Source: Haematococcus lacustris (Eukaryota > Chlorophyta > Chlorophyceae > Chlamydomonadales > Haematococcaceae). Taken from it: a stretch of DNA of 64,000 nt. Of the stretch, positions 32,614 to 44,306 are shown in pieces (position 1 is the first letter of the stretch; each line of letters starts with the position of its first letter). Below the pieces are notes generated by a model. That model was not told where the DNA came from and did no database searches. It saw only the letters and a list, made by a program, of their open reading frames with translations. Made by a program: the position numbers and the translations under genes. Location: positions 11,562,409 to 11,626,408 of the forward strand of contig JASKMD010000017.1 of assembly GCA_030144725.1 (NCBI GenBank), read 5' to 3'.

Positions 32614-33361
32614 GTAGGTGGTGACCTGGTGGTGACCTGGTGGTGACCCCCCTACCCTGCCCTGACCCTGACCCCCCTATCCCCCCCTACCCTGCGCTTA
32701 TACCCCCTTGACAATGCTGACCAGCTGCATCTCCTCTGCCTAAGTCAAAGCTGTCGGTCTCCCCCTTGTAGCAACCCACCCCCCATGTTGATAAAGTCGT
32801 TGAGGTTGGAGCGGGGGACGCCATGCTGTTTTGCCACAGCACGCACAGAAGGGCGCGCAGCCCCCCTCTTGAACTTGGAGAGGGCCCGAGCGGCGGCTGC
32901 AAGCATGCTAGCCCTGTGGCGTGCCCCGTTAGAAGCTTTGCTAGACCACCTAGCGCGTGTGGCAGAAGCGGGGCCTGAGCTCTGCAAGTAGAAAGGCCAT
33001 TGTTTGTTACATGCGAAAATTTCCGCCCAACATGGCAAGCGCTACAGCCGGACAGCCGCACATTTGACACAACGCACCGACTGCACCATCTTTGTTACTC
33101 ACCAAGGTATCTAGGAGCGTTGAGGAAGCTTCCTGAAACGCTCCTGGTAGTCGCGGCCGGGCCTTAACTCCGGATGGGGTTAAAACCGGCGGTCCCGGCA
33201 GTGTTGAGATCTCTCCTCCCACAATGCGCAAACATGACGCGGCCCGACAACCACCCTAGTAACCACTTAAGAACGCGATGCGCGGGAAAGAAACGGGGGC
33301 TTTCGGTAAAGAATCAAGAGAACACGAGAAACGGGGTGTCTCAACTTAGGTGCTTATCTGT
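32614..33361. mobile_element. Putative insertion bounded by a 15-bp direct repeat
   Basis: GTACTGTCGCGTTGT occurs at 32599-32613 and again at 33362-33376. The 748-bp interval holds the helix-turn-helix fragment and ends with a block (33322-33366) also found at 62331-62375. The direct repeat could be a target duplication; clear terminal inverted repeats were not seen. Confidence 0.4.
32745..33038 (-). pseudogene. Helix-turn-helix (Psq/CENP-B-type) transposase fragment
   Basis: The ORF contains ARPSVRAVAKQHGVPRSNLN, a strong match in pattern to Pipsqueak-type helix-turn-helix domains at the N-terminus of pogo-like transposases (S.R..A...GVP.S.L.). No DDE catalytic part is present. The surrounding 32614-33361 is bounded by a 15-bp direct repeat, so the fragment is probably part of a non-autonomous insertion. 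Confidence 0.5.
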
Positions 33362-33477
33362 GTACTGTCGCGTTGTCTAGCTTTGTGGTGACTGTTAGTA
33401 AATGTGACAAAACAAACAATTCCTAGTATTTGTGATGGCTTCACGTTGTTTTTCTATGGCGAGAAAAAAGACGAACA

Positions 33478-35645
33478 ATGCCTAGGACAGTGCCGGAGGA
33501 CCCCGAGAATGACACTTTGGATCGCGACGAGGCACTACAGCCAGACCTCACCGACGCGCAGCGTAAAAGAAACGCTTCCGGAGAGGCCCGCGCTGCCCGC
33601 GAGAGGGACAACACATACCACGGGCAGGAAATGCAAGCTAGCCCACCTCACCGGCCACCTCCCGCAAGAGCTTTGGGATACCTTCCTCGTTGCGGTGCTG
33701 GCACGAGGGGAGGCCTGCAGCGAACGGGCGGTGATCGCCAGCCTGCTGTTGGGCTTCCTCGTGCGCGGCTTGTTTACCATTCACGTAGCCGACCCTGTAA
33801 CAAAGGGGTGGCAGAACTGCTGCTCTGCCTCACCTTGTATGTCTTCCGTGTGAGTGAGGGCGCTCCTGCCTCGCGCTCCACAGTCCGCTACTTCCGGTTG
33901 GGTGGCAATGTGTGTTACACCATGCCTTTGATAACCAGAATCCCCAACTCTCTTGCGGCCCTCGGCTAAATAGGCCAGCGGCCAGCCGTCACACGCCACC
34001 GTCACCCTACCGGGAGATATGACGGTGGGATCTCATGCAACTGCTCGGTTATTTTTCCTAGGAAGAACCTCGCTTCGTTACAGACCCGCTCGACCTGCAC
34101 GGCCTGCCCGCGTACACATACATCCCAGTCTCACAGGGAGCCATCCCGGACCTGAAGTACAAGAATCGGTTCCTACAGCTGTGCCGCGGCCTGCCCGGAG
34201 ACGGCGAGAACACTCGGCTAAGCGCAGCAGTCGCTGCCGTGCTGGCCGCGCACCCCGACCTCCGCGCCCGCCTCGAAGCAATCCCACGATACCACTCTGA
34301 CACCAACATGGTGGACCACGTCGGCAAGCAACTGGAGACCCCATTCAGCAACATGCTCACGCTGCTCTTCGCTGGCAGGCTCAAGAAATCCTGATGGGCC
34401 TAATGGTACCTGGTACTTGATGGGCACTGAGGAGCACCAGCGCAGAATTGGATTTAGGGGGCTGGGTGGTGCCAGCGTGGTCCAAGCGGCAATGCACCTA
34501 TGTGCGCCGCATGGTGTGAGGCATGGACGTCAGCTGGCTGCTGGAGGAGGGGTGGTGGTGGTGACTGCAACCATGCAGGCTGAGGTGGCATTGCAGCGGG
34601 GCCTGCTGTGGCTTGAAGGGGGCAAGTGACTGATGACTGGCTGGAGGATCCAGCAAACCGGAGCCGGCTGTTGCGCCATGCGGTGCACACCACCAGAGAG
34701 ATGAAGGCAGCCATGGCAGCCTGGCAGCTGGATATGGTGCCATGGCAGCAGCCTGAGCTGATCAGCCATGGGCTGGTGCCAAGGGTCCCCCGCCCCCCCA
34801 CACCCTATGCCCTCACCCCCACCAGCGAGTGCCGGGCTCGGCATGGCTTCATCGACACACGGGGGTCATACGGCGTGATGCGTGACGCCCGCATGCTGGG
34901 GGTGCTGACGGAGCAGGGGGTGACCTCCTTGGACAAGTTCAGGAACGGTGCCCTACCCGACCCAGGGAAGCCGGGCAAGCACATTGAAGGGCCCATAGAC
35001 TGCCCGGAGTGCTCCTTGCAGTCAGGTGCCAGCTAGTCCTTGGGTGCTCAGTCAGCTGCCTTGTGTGCCAGGCAACAACATTCTACAAACTGATGTGGTG
35101 CCTTGAATGTGTTCATGGTGGCTGCAGGTGGCCAACCGATGGGACGCATTGCTGCCTGACCCTCGCCGACAGAAGCTCGCCAGCCCCATGCACAGCTTCG
35201 CGCAAATCGTGTACACCGATGGAGTCGCCATCAGCGTGATGTTCCTGCGGTCCAAGCCTGTCGCTCCACCTCGAGGCGGAGTGGCTAGGCGTGGACCCCG
35301 GCGAAACAAACATGGCCGCTGTGGCGCACGAGGAGCGCAGCGCCGCCGGCACAGTAGTGTCCGTGTGGCACAGGACCCTGACAGCCGGTCTAACGGGAGA
35401 GTGGCATCACGCGGCAGGCCCAAACGACCAAGACGTGGCTGGCCTAAGTAAAGCCGCAGCTCAAGGCCCTGTCGCGGGTCAGCAGCAAGCCCAACTCGCT
35501 GGCCTCGTACCGGCGGTTCGCTGACACAGTCCTGGCAAGGTGCGACGCCATGTGGGCCGAGGTCTCCAAGCCGCGTTGGGCCAATGCCAAGTTCCGGCTG
35601 CATTGTGGCAAGCAACGCGTGGTGGCATCGTTCTGGTTCAAGGTA
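33478..35645 (+). pseudogene. Fanzor subfamily III, N-terminus to mid-RuvC (copy 5)
   Basis: The copy starts MPRTVPEDPENDTLDRDEAL, then shifts frame near 33630 into LWDTFLVAVLARGEACSERA. After a probable intron, an exon from 34062 encodes LPAYTYIPVSQGAIPDLKYK to a stop at 34393. Further homologous pieces lie at 34498-34628, 34629-35020 (TSLDKFRNGALPDPGKPGKH) and 35128-35645. The RuvC-I motif EWLGVDPGETNMAAVAHEER is present at about 35277-35336. About 90 bp upstream of it are deleted relative to copy 3 and the frame is shifted. The last exon ends at AAG|GTAAGG (35645), the same intron position as in copies 3 and 7. RuvC-III is missing. Copy 5 faces copy 3 tail to tail. Confidence 0.8.
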
Positions 35646-35715
35646 AGGCCTAGTAGCAGCTGGCAGGAGCTAGGCAGTAGCCAACCAGTCAAAGTCAGCT
35701 CACCTGGCCAGTTGC

Positions 35716-35717
35716 TG

Positions 35718-35759
<42 letters not shown>
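35716..35759. repeat. (CTG)n tract
   Basis: A near-pure CTG run in what would be the intron following the last exon of Fanzor copy 5. Confidence 0.9.
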
Positions 35760-35760
<1 letters not shown>

Positions 35761-35911
35761 GATTGAAACTTGTGCAACTAAGTTCATGAAGCTCCGCAAC
35801 TCCTGAACCCCACAGCCCTCATGCTACACAAAAATAAAGCATGAGTTGGAAACGAACCGGGCTGCGAGCGCACCATTGTAAAGGCTACTGACAGTGTGCC
35901 TAATGCCCACT

Positions 35912-38900
35912 TCAGCTCAGCCATTCTGGTGTGCGTGCCTGTGCCAGTGCCTGTGCCTGTGCCACACACATTCCCTTTGTGAGGTGTTCATTGGGGTGCC
36001 GCCACTTGCGCAACAGGGGCTTGTCCGGTATGATCACCCAATCCTGGCCTGGCTGGCCTGGCTTTGGCATGGCTGGGCGGTTAGTCCAGTAGCACAGCTC
36101 AGTGGGACGTGGTCCTGGGCCGACTGCACAGCGGCGAATGTTCTGCGCGGCTGACACGTCCCGGTCATAGAACCTGCACATGTGTGTGGAAGATGCATGA
36201 CGTCACGTCATGTGTCATGTCATGTGGGATATGCTCATGTCATGCACATTTGTAGGATTGGGTCTGTGCTTACCTGGTGATGTTGTTGATGCTTGTTGAG
36301 CACATCAGGCCCCGGACTTGAGAACGCTTTGCCTTGCTTTTCACTAGTCGCAGCCACCTGCATGGACACATGGGGCAATGTTCATTTGAAAGATGTCTCA
36401 TCTTGACCCTACTTAGTCACCTTGACTCCACCACCTCTCAACACTGCCAACAACTCCCTATCCTCGAACCCCTCACCTGAAGGACTCAGGCGGCGTGTCA
36501 AGGAGGGTCTCACTGGGGGTGTTGTCGGCTGAGCTGACCCGGCTGGTTCGGAACTCATCCACCAGCACCACACGCTCTGCCCTGAACTGCTTCACTGCCT
36601 CCTTCTGCATCTGGCTGACAGGGACACCCCTGCAGCCAATGGTGCCGGTGCCCTTGAACCCAGCTGCCCCATAGGCCAGGGCCAGGATGCAGTCCGGCCA
36701 CAGCTTCTTTGCCGGCTTGTTGACCTGCAGCCACATAGCAAGACACATTGGCACACATGTGTAAGGTCAGGTATAGCAGCAGCAACAGAGGCAACAACAG
36801 CAGCAGCTGGTTAGGCTGCCTAACTCGTGGGTTAGGGTTGTTGGGCCTTACCTTGGCCCAGAACGAAGCCACCACGCGCTTCTTGCCACAGTACAGCCTG
36901 AACCTGGCGTTGGCCCAGCGCGGCTTCGAGACCTCGACCCACATGGCGTCATACGTATCCAGGGCGGTGTCGGCGAACCGCCGGTACGAGGCCAGCGAGC
37001 TGGGCTTGCTGCTGACATGTGACAGGGCTGTGAGCTGCGTCTCCACCTGGGCCAGCCAGATCTTGGTCGCCTGGGCCTGCCGCGTGATGCCGCTGTCCCG
37101 GTAGTATTGACCAGCTGTAAGCGTCCAGTGCCGTACGGACACCACTGAGCCGTCGGCGCTGCGCTCCTCGTGCGCCACCGTGGCCATATTCGTCTCGCCC
37201 GGGTCCACGCCCAGCCACTCCGCGTGGAGGTGGGCCAGCGGGTTGACTGCGCCCATGCTTTTGTTCATCCGCGGCAGCTCTGCGGGTGGCGATGCAGGCT
37301 TGGGCCGCAGGAACATCACGCTGATGGCGACTCCATCGGTGTGCACGACCTGATCGAATCTGTGCTTGGGGCTGGCGAGCTTCATGCGACGAGGATCGGG
37401 CAGCAATGCGTTCTACCGGCTGGCCACCTGCAGCCACCATAAACACAACCAAGGCACCTCATCAGCTTGTGTAGGCAGCTGGCTAAAGGCTCACAAGGCA
37501 GCTGACTGAAGGCGCACAAGGCAACTGACAGCACACAAGGCAGCTGCCTGAGCACCATAGGCTGGTACCTGACTGCAAGGAGCACTCACCTTGCTGTTTT
37601 TAGGCCCTTGAATGTAGTGGCCTGGGTTCGCTGGGTCAGGTAGGGCACCGTTCCTGAACTTGTCCAAGGAGGTCGCCCCCCTACACCAGGGGTACATGAG
37701 TTAAACGACCAAACTAGTCAGTTATCAGACTTAACCTAGTTTAAGGCCATCTAGTCGAGTTGAACGAACCTAGTTTACCTAGTGTGGCACCATCATGCAC
37801 CTTGGTCAGAGAAAGAGGCAAACCAGGTACAGCAAACCAGCCCAAGGTTTTGTACCTGTGCAAGCCATGTTACAGCCGCAAGTCCTTGGTGCCAGTGCAC
37901 ATCCGATGCGCCAACTCGCATGTCACACTCGAAGGTTTCGCTGAGGGAGCGCGAAGGAAATGAGACTGCCCCGCCAAACTGGCATGATGCATATAGCAGC
38001 CAGGAGCAGCCAGGAGCAGCCAGGAGCAGCCAACAGCAAATCGCCTGCCGTCGTCAGCCAGCCGTCGCCTGCCAGCAGCCACCACTGATGATAGACTGTG
38101 TGGCTTGAAGCTCACAGCATGCGCGACCAGCCATAGCAAACATGCGCCAAGGCGAAAGGAGCAAGAGGAAAGGTGCGCTGTTGCGAATCAACGACCAATC
38201 GATTGGTAAAGTCTGTGGCATGGGTTGCTTGCAGGTGGACTTCTAATGGCTAGGAGGCTACGCAGCTAAAAGGTGCAGCTAGTGAGCGCAGCCACAAACA
38301 GCAAGGAGCTTAGAGCGGGGGAGTATTGGAGGAGCCTGGAGCGCAGGAGCAGTTGTGAGCCAGGAGCCAAGAAGTGCAGCCAAGGAAAGCAGCTTGGCAG
38401 AGCAGCCAGAGACAGCCAGGAGCAGTCAGGAGCAGCCATGAATAGTTCATAGCGGCAGCAATAAGCGGCACCCATGAGCAGCGCCATCTCTCCCTTCACC
38501 CCACACCCAACCCCATCCCCCCGCTCACACACTCCAATCAGCAAGTGGTCAGTGGCTATCCCTTGCAACTATGCAGCTCTATGTACCTAGTCTGACCGCT
38601 AGCATGCCCTTGTTTGCTGCAGGTTCAGATGGTCACACCCATCCCCTTCTCCCACTACCACCACCAGCACCTCCCCTCCCCTTCCCTTTTCCGACACGCC
38701 CACCCCCTCCCAATCCGTCGACAAACCCCTCACGCCCAGCCCAGCCCCAATTCAACGGTACCCTCCCTCCCCATCTCCCCTCCCCATCTCCCCTCCCCAT
38801 CTCCCCTCCCCATCTCCCCTCCCCTGCAAGGAAGGTGGTAGTGGTGTAGAGCAGCAACCAACAAGGAGCCAGCAAGAAATCAGCAAGGCATGACATGAAG

Positions 38901-39605
38901 CAAAACTGTAAGTGGCCCACCCCTGCACATTGGTGGTCCCCAGCCTTACTGCAAGGATGCCTCTTGCTGGCTGCAGGTCTGATGGTAACACTCCCGCCCC
39001 CTTGGCCCCCTTCTCCCTTCCCCCTTCCCTGCCCCATCCCACCACCACCACTTCCGCACCTACCTACCCTCCTCCCCTCTCGTCCTCCCTACCCTACGGC
39101 ACCCAACAGCCCTTAGCGTAACAGCCTAGAGCGGGCAGCCTGGAGCGGCCAGCCTAGAGCAGGCAGCATGGAGCGGGCGTTTGTACTTATTGCCAACCCA
39201 GCTCACTCCAACCATGCCATGCCCACACACCACAACGTCATCGCTCTTGTAGCTATGGCTGATGCTGGTATTGCCTTCGCTGCTGCTGTTGCCACCGCTG
39301 CCGCATGTTGCTGAGGTCCCTAATGCTAAACTTTGTTAAAGATAATCAAGGTTTGGCGAGCCCCTCGGTAAACCCCGGCCTGATTCAGTTTAACTCCTGG
39401 TTTAATTCCTAAACCAGCAGTTTAACTCAGAATTAAACTAGCTTAAATACGTCGTCGTTCACCGAGCAGTTTAGGCAGTTAAACGCCTAAACTAGTCGTT
39501 TAACTCATGTACCCCTGGTGTAGGGCCCCCTCCTCCGTCAGCACCCCCAGCATGCCGGCGTCACTCATCAAGCCGTAGAGGCCGTTGGTGTCGATGAAGA
39601 TGTGC
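35912..39605 (-). pseudogene. Fanzor subfamily III, RuvC core and C-terminus, interrupted by a transposon (copy 3)
   Basis: Coding pieces in order are 39605-39525 (HIFIDTNGLYGLMSDAGMLG), a 1845-bp transposon, 37679-37590 (TSLDKFRNGALPDPANPGHY), 37429-36853 with RuvC-I (EWLGVDPGETNMATVAHEER), 36725-36478 with VVLVDEFRTSRVSS, about 36360-36290, and 36177-35912 with RuvC-III (FYDRDVSAAQNI). Catalytic Asp codons of RuvC-I and RuvC-III are kept. A Trp-to-stop change (TAG at 37415-37413, where copy 5 has TGG) and the transposon make it a pseudogene. The zinc-ribbon cysteines are replaced (TSRVSS). Upstream sequence is replaced by repeat G at 39607. Confidence 0.85.
37680..39524. mobile_element. Element F: 1.85-kb non-autonomous TIR transposon with 5-bp target duplication
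   Basis: Terminal inverted repeats are about 30 bp, beginning CCTACACCAGGGGTACATGA, at 37680 and (inverted) 39524. GCCCC flanks both ends (37675-37679 and 39525-39529). Removing the element and one GCCCC rejoins the Fanzor frame so that GVLTEE continues into GATSLDKF. Subterminal TAAACTAG/CTAGTTTA motifs are repeated at both ends. No transposase is encoded. A CAGCCAGGAG minisatellite lies at 37998-38040 and a CCCCATCTCCCCT array at 38768-38824. Confidence 0.9.
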
Positions 39606-39606
39606 C

Positions 39607-40200
39607 GAGTTATCAGGAGTGCCGTTATCAGGTTACCATGTAGGTTTGACGGGGGCTGGTCCTCAGAGTCCAGAGAGCATGGCTAGCACCTCCTCTGTAG
39701 ATCATTATTACGGTGTCGCATGAGTAAAACTTGTTTAACTTCCATCTCCCAGGTAGTCGCTGCTCAATCACTGCCGCTTGACGATCGAGAGACATCTGGA
39801 AGCGTTGTTCATCGTTAATAAGGAGCTCGCGGTGCCGATTAGCAGCCGCGTCGGCGGCACTGATGCCCCGGACCATTGCTAGCACTTTCGTCAAGGTCAA
39901 CTTATTGTTTGACCACATCCCGAAGGACAAACAAATTACATTGTTTACTCTTTCCCGGTCTCCCGAAGGACAAAAAACGATTCGGGATAGAGAGAACCTT
40001 AAACATGTGCCCTACAAGCTCGTGTTTTTTTGTCTAGCATGACCAACTTGTTCAACTTCCCAAACTTTTTGTCTAGCATGACCAACTTGTTCAACTTCCC
40101 GCAATTCTGACGGGTATCTTTATTAGTTCTATAAGCTAGCTAAACCTGGCAACGTAAGGACGCCGGAAGTGAGCGGTAGTAGCAGCGCCTCAAAATGAAA
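39607..40200. mobile_element. Repeat G, long copy
   Basis: It starts TTATCAGGAGTGCCGTTATC and ends near GCAGCGCCTCAAAATGA. The ends match 46187-46428. The middle (39745-40083) is absent from the short copy and has an AT-richer ORF (39930-39628, minus) with RHRELLINDEQRFQMSLDRQ, a possible remnant of an element protein that I cannot identify. Confidence 0.65.
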
Positions 40201-40363
40201 AAACTATCCAACAATGCTATTCAACAATGCTGTATCCCTATCCTCCTGTGGAGCCCCTTCACTTCTCCACAGGTGAGAGACCGGTGTGTGTCCCTAACCT
40301 AGGAGTCGGGACCTACCCTACGTGTCCCTAACCTATTCGCTAGAGCCCTACCCTATGCACACT

Positions 40364-42820
40364 CTAGCGCACACACATCCCCTTTGTAAGGGGCAATCGT
40401 ATTGTTTGTTTGTTTGGCTCATGGCATGATACACATGTCACTATCGCTGCCGCTGGTGCCGCCGCTGCCACTTCCGCAGCAGGCCTCTGTCGCGCACTTG
40501 CACCCACTCCTGGCCCATGCGGGTTAGGCATGGCGGGGCGGCCCAGCCAGCTGCTGAGCTCGCGAGGGCGGCCCGGCCCGGCTGCAATGCGGGCGATGTT
40601 CAGCGCGGCTGACACGTCTCGGTCGTAGAACCTGCGCTTGATGACATTGCTTGTAGAGCACATCAAGCCCCGGATCCGGGACCGCTTCGCCATGCTGCGC
40701 ACCGGGTACAGCCACCTGCAAGGCGACATATGTCAATGCTCACTTGTAAGACCCTTCCTTGCCAAACCAAGTGTGAAGTCAAGCCATGTATAGCTGAACA
40801 GTGCAGGGCACAGACTGGCTGGATGTCTACAGCTGTTATCCTACATGACTCCACTCCTACAGTGGAATGCATCTGAGGTCTCTCACCTGAAGGACTCTGC
40901 TTGACCTTGCACCACGTTGGTGCGGGCAGAGCTGACCCGGCTGGTCCGGAACTCATGCACCAGCACCACACGCCCGGGGAACTGCTTGCATGCCTCCCGT
41001 TGCATCTGCTTGACAGGCACACCCTTGCTGCCAATGCTGCCACTGCCACTGAAGCCTGCTGCCCCATAGGCCAGGGCCAGGGGGCGACCTGTGGCAGCCG
41101 AGTTGCAGCGTACCTTGGCACCCTTGACAGTCTGCAGCCAAGGCACACAAGGAGAGACACATTGTGAGCTCAGGTCAAGTCATGGCAAAGACAAGCATTG
41201 TGAGCACACATACTGGCACACCATACTGGCTGGGGGTACGGCCTACTCACCTCAGCCCAGAACTTGGCCACCGTGCGCTGCTTGCCTCCGTACAGCCGGA
41301 ACCTGGCGTTGGACCAGCGCGCTTGGACAGCTCGGCCCACATGGCCGGCCAGGTCGACAGCGTCGTGTCAGCGTACTCCCGGTACGCTGCAGCGAGGCGG
41401 TGTAGTTGGTGACTTGCGACAGTAGATCGTGCTGAGGCTTGATGCCGGCCATCCAGACCTTGGACTCCTTGGCGTGTTCCGTGATGCCGCTCTGCCGGTA
41501 GTACTGCCCCGCGGTCAGGCTGCGCTGCCACACGGACTTCACAGCTCCGGAGGGGTACCGCTCCTCGTGGGCCACTGTCGCCATGTTCGGTCGTCCAGGT
41601 GCGCAGCCCAGCCAATCGGCGTCCAGGTGCGCCAGCGGGTTGACAGCGCCCTCCTCCTTGCCCATGCGAGGCAGCTCGCCGGGCGGCTCTGCTGGCTTGG
41701 GGCGGATGAACATCACGCTGATAGCGACTCCGTCAGTGTGCACCACCTGCGCGAATTTCTGCCCGACGTTGGGCCGGACGGCTGCGAGGTTGGGCAGGAA
41801 GGCGTTCCACCGGTTGGCCACCTGCAGCCAACATCAGCCACCACAACACACTTGAGATCACCTAGAGACTATCAGTCAATGGTGCCACAAACAATCTGCC
41901 TCCAGCAACCTGCCACCGTCAACCTGCCACAATCAAAGCAGTGGCTGACCTGAGCACACTCAGGCCCCCTCACTGTCCTTGGGCCCAGCCACACCACTCC
42001 TGAACTTGGGCAAGGAGGTGATGTCCGCTGGCAGCATGCCAGCAGTACGCATCAAGCCAAATAGGGCCCGGGTGTCCAGCTTGATGTGGTGAGCCTTGCA
42101 GCTGCAGCTGGGTGTGAGCGCAAAGGGGAAGGGGGGGCGGTAGGGCCTGGTGTTGCGCTGCCCCCCAGCTGCCTGCCAGTCCGCCCAGTCCAGCTGCCAG
42201 CTGACGTGGGCTGCCTCCAGCTGCCTGCTGGTGTCCACTGCATGGCGCAGCAGGCTGCCCCGGTTGACCGCCCTCTCCAGCCAGGCGTCATGTCCACCAC
42301 CACCCCCTGAGCCAGCCCCAACAACCTCCGCTGCCTGGCCACCTCGTCCCGCATTGCAGCAGTAGGCACCACCCCACCCTGACCCTGCCCCTGACCCTGT
42401 AGCCAGGTCACCACCTTCCCCTGCACGCTCCTCGCCACCCAGCTGCGCTGACGCTCAGTCCAGGCTGGACTGCCACCATGGGCAGCCACAGCGGGCAGGT
42501 GCTCGTGTGAGCCAGCGATGACCCTGGCTCCAGCCAGAGCCACCGCTTGCTCAACCCTGCGGAGGAACAGCTCAGTGAGGCTGTTGGCGAAGTTAGTCTC
42601 CAGCTTGGTGCCCACATCGTCCACGGTGTTGCAGTCGTGCTCATAGCGAGGTACAGCGTTGAGGCGGGCGTGGAGACCCGGGTACAAGGCCAACACATCC
42701 TCCACTGCTGGTCACCCCCGCCATTGGCTGCACCCCTGATAAACTCCGACCGGTCTTTAAGAGTTTTACAGCGATTTTTGCGCAGGGCGGTGCAGCTCAT
42801 CAAAGCGAAGCTAGCGGGCT
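40364..42820 (-). pseudogene. Fanzor subfamily III with lost RuvC-I aspartate (copy 4)
   Basis: The pieces run from about 42800 (DRSEFIRGAANGG) through 42705-42290 (HARLNAVPRYEHDCNTVDDV), 42290-41960 (ADITSLPKFRSG) and 41821-41250, then 41130-40888 (VVLVHEFRTSRVSS) and 40700-40364 with RuvC-III (FYDRDVSAALNIARI). At RuvC-I the usual WLGVDPGET reads WLGCAPGRP. The catalytic Asp codon is GCA (Ala) at 41602-41600 and the following Glu is Arg. Frameshifts occur near 42290, 41420 and 41330. It cannot be a functional nuclease, although most of its length survives. Confidence 0.85.
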
Positions 42821-43257
42821 GCTCGGGCTGATGTGCACCTGTGCCGGGGCGGGCGGGGGTGTTGGAAGTTGGGGTCGCGTTGTGTCGGGAATGGGTTGCT
42901 TAGTGGGGCTGGGATCAGCGAGCAGCTATCGCGCTCAATGGCTCAGCTGCATGGCCGCGCGCATTTTTTTTGTGTCTCGTGACCCCATGTCAGATTTCAC
43001 TAAATGTGGGTCTTGTTTCTGTCCTCGTTACTGCCCAACCAGGACGTCATTTGCTGAGCTGACAAGTGCAATTGCTTCTTTGTGAGGAGTCCCAACGTGT
43101 CTATTGGCTAGAAACGCGATGCCCTCCTTTGTAGGCCGTCTGTGCTGCTGTAAAGTTGACACTCATGCACCATGCACCCAGTCACAATTTCGGTTATAAG
43201 TACGCTGCCGATCAGTGCGGGCCGTATTTGCATCTGTGGATTGACTCCCCATGCACC

Positions 43258-44160
43258 TTACACTGAGCCACATCCATTGTCCGCCTCATATTCAGCCTCC
43301 AGCTCCTCACTTAGTAGCTCTCTCCGCACCAAACGACGCAATTCCCTACGTCCATCTTGCCTCTCCCACCCCATGTGCATGCGATATCGTTCACAGTGTT
43401 TGTTGGTCAGTTTGCCAAAGCACACCTCATCATGCAGCAAATCGGAATGGAACAACATCAACAATGCATAACACTCTTCGTCTTCCCTCACCTCCTTCAC
43501 AGTGTCTTGAAACATGGGCATGGGCTCAAGTGGGGTAGTGGTGTCAGGCTTCATGCACGGCAGGCATGGCACACTCATGCACGTGCTGCACGCACAACCA
43601 GCCATGGCCCATTGAGGCTGGTCCCCGTCAGGTGTAAACACCATGCGGTGCATCGCCCTGCACCCCTTCACATCTTTATGCTCCCTCCACTCCTTCTTAG
43701 CCACCCCACCCTCAGAGTCATGCGTGCTCTTGAAATGCGATGTGGCACCATATGACCATTGCACAGGCACCCCAAACCTATTGGCTAGGTGCCAATGCAA
43801 CCTAATGGCCTTGGCTCCCTTGAACTGTGATGCACAACCATCTGACCACAAACACAGCTGCCTCATGTCCATCTTGCCCACCCACCCCTCTCCATCATCC
43901 CTCCCATCACCCACCCCATCCGGGGGCCGCCTGCCTTGCAGCAAACACTCAATCACTTGCACGAGGGCTGTGGTGGAAGCCTCAGCAGACTGGTCACACT
44001 TGTCAGCACTCACAAACACTGACTCCTCCCTGTAGTTGCCAGCCATGTCCTTGTAGTGTGCACATGCCACGAACACTGACATGGTCCTCTGCTTCCAATG
44101 GCTCAGCTGCTTGGCGCTGCCTGGGTTGGGTTGGACAATGCGGGGGCCACAATATGATGC
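43258..44160 (-). CDS. DDE/RNase H-like transposase domain (C-terminal exon)
   Basis: The ORF follows a CAG acceptor at 44161 and ends at 43258. It includes CLWSDGCASQFKGAKAIR and, about 30 residues on, GATSHFKSTHDSEGGVAKK. This pair (DG..SQFK then ATSH.K...D..GG..K) recurs in transposase-like proteins of many eukaryotes, where the Asp residues are taken as catalytic. A Cys-rich stretch follows (CACSTCMSVPCLPC). The upstream exon is probably the coiled-coil ORF at 45043-44307. I did not find element ends. The DDE assignment is from motif memory. Confidence 0.5.
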   Translation of the reverse strand, partial: ASYCGPRIVQPNPGSAKQLSHWKQRTMSVFVACAHYKDMAGNYREESVFVSADKCDQSAEASTTALVQVIECLLQGRRPPDGVGDGRDDGEGWVGKMDMRQLCLWSDGCASQFKGAKAIRLHWHLANRFGVPVQWSYGATSHFKSTHDSEGGVAKKEWREHKDVKGCRAMHRMVFTPDGDQPQWAMAGCACSTCMSVPCLPCMKPDTTTPLEPMPMFQDTVKEVREDEECYALLMLFHSDLLHDEVCFGKLTNKHCERYRMHMGWERQDGRRELRRLVRRELLSEELEAEYEADNGCGSV

Positions 44161-44306
44161 CTGCACATGCACACATGCATCCCACAATGCATGGGCGTCA
44201 GTGTGGTGTCATGGACCGGGCAGCGCATGTGAGCTCAGTGATTGGCAGTTGCTGTGGCACTTGATGGCATGTGCATCTACAGGCTGTGTGCAACCACACA
44301 ACTCAC

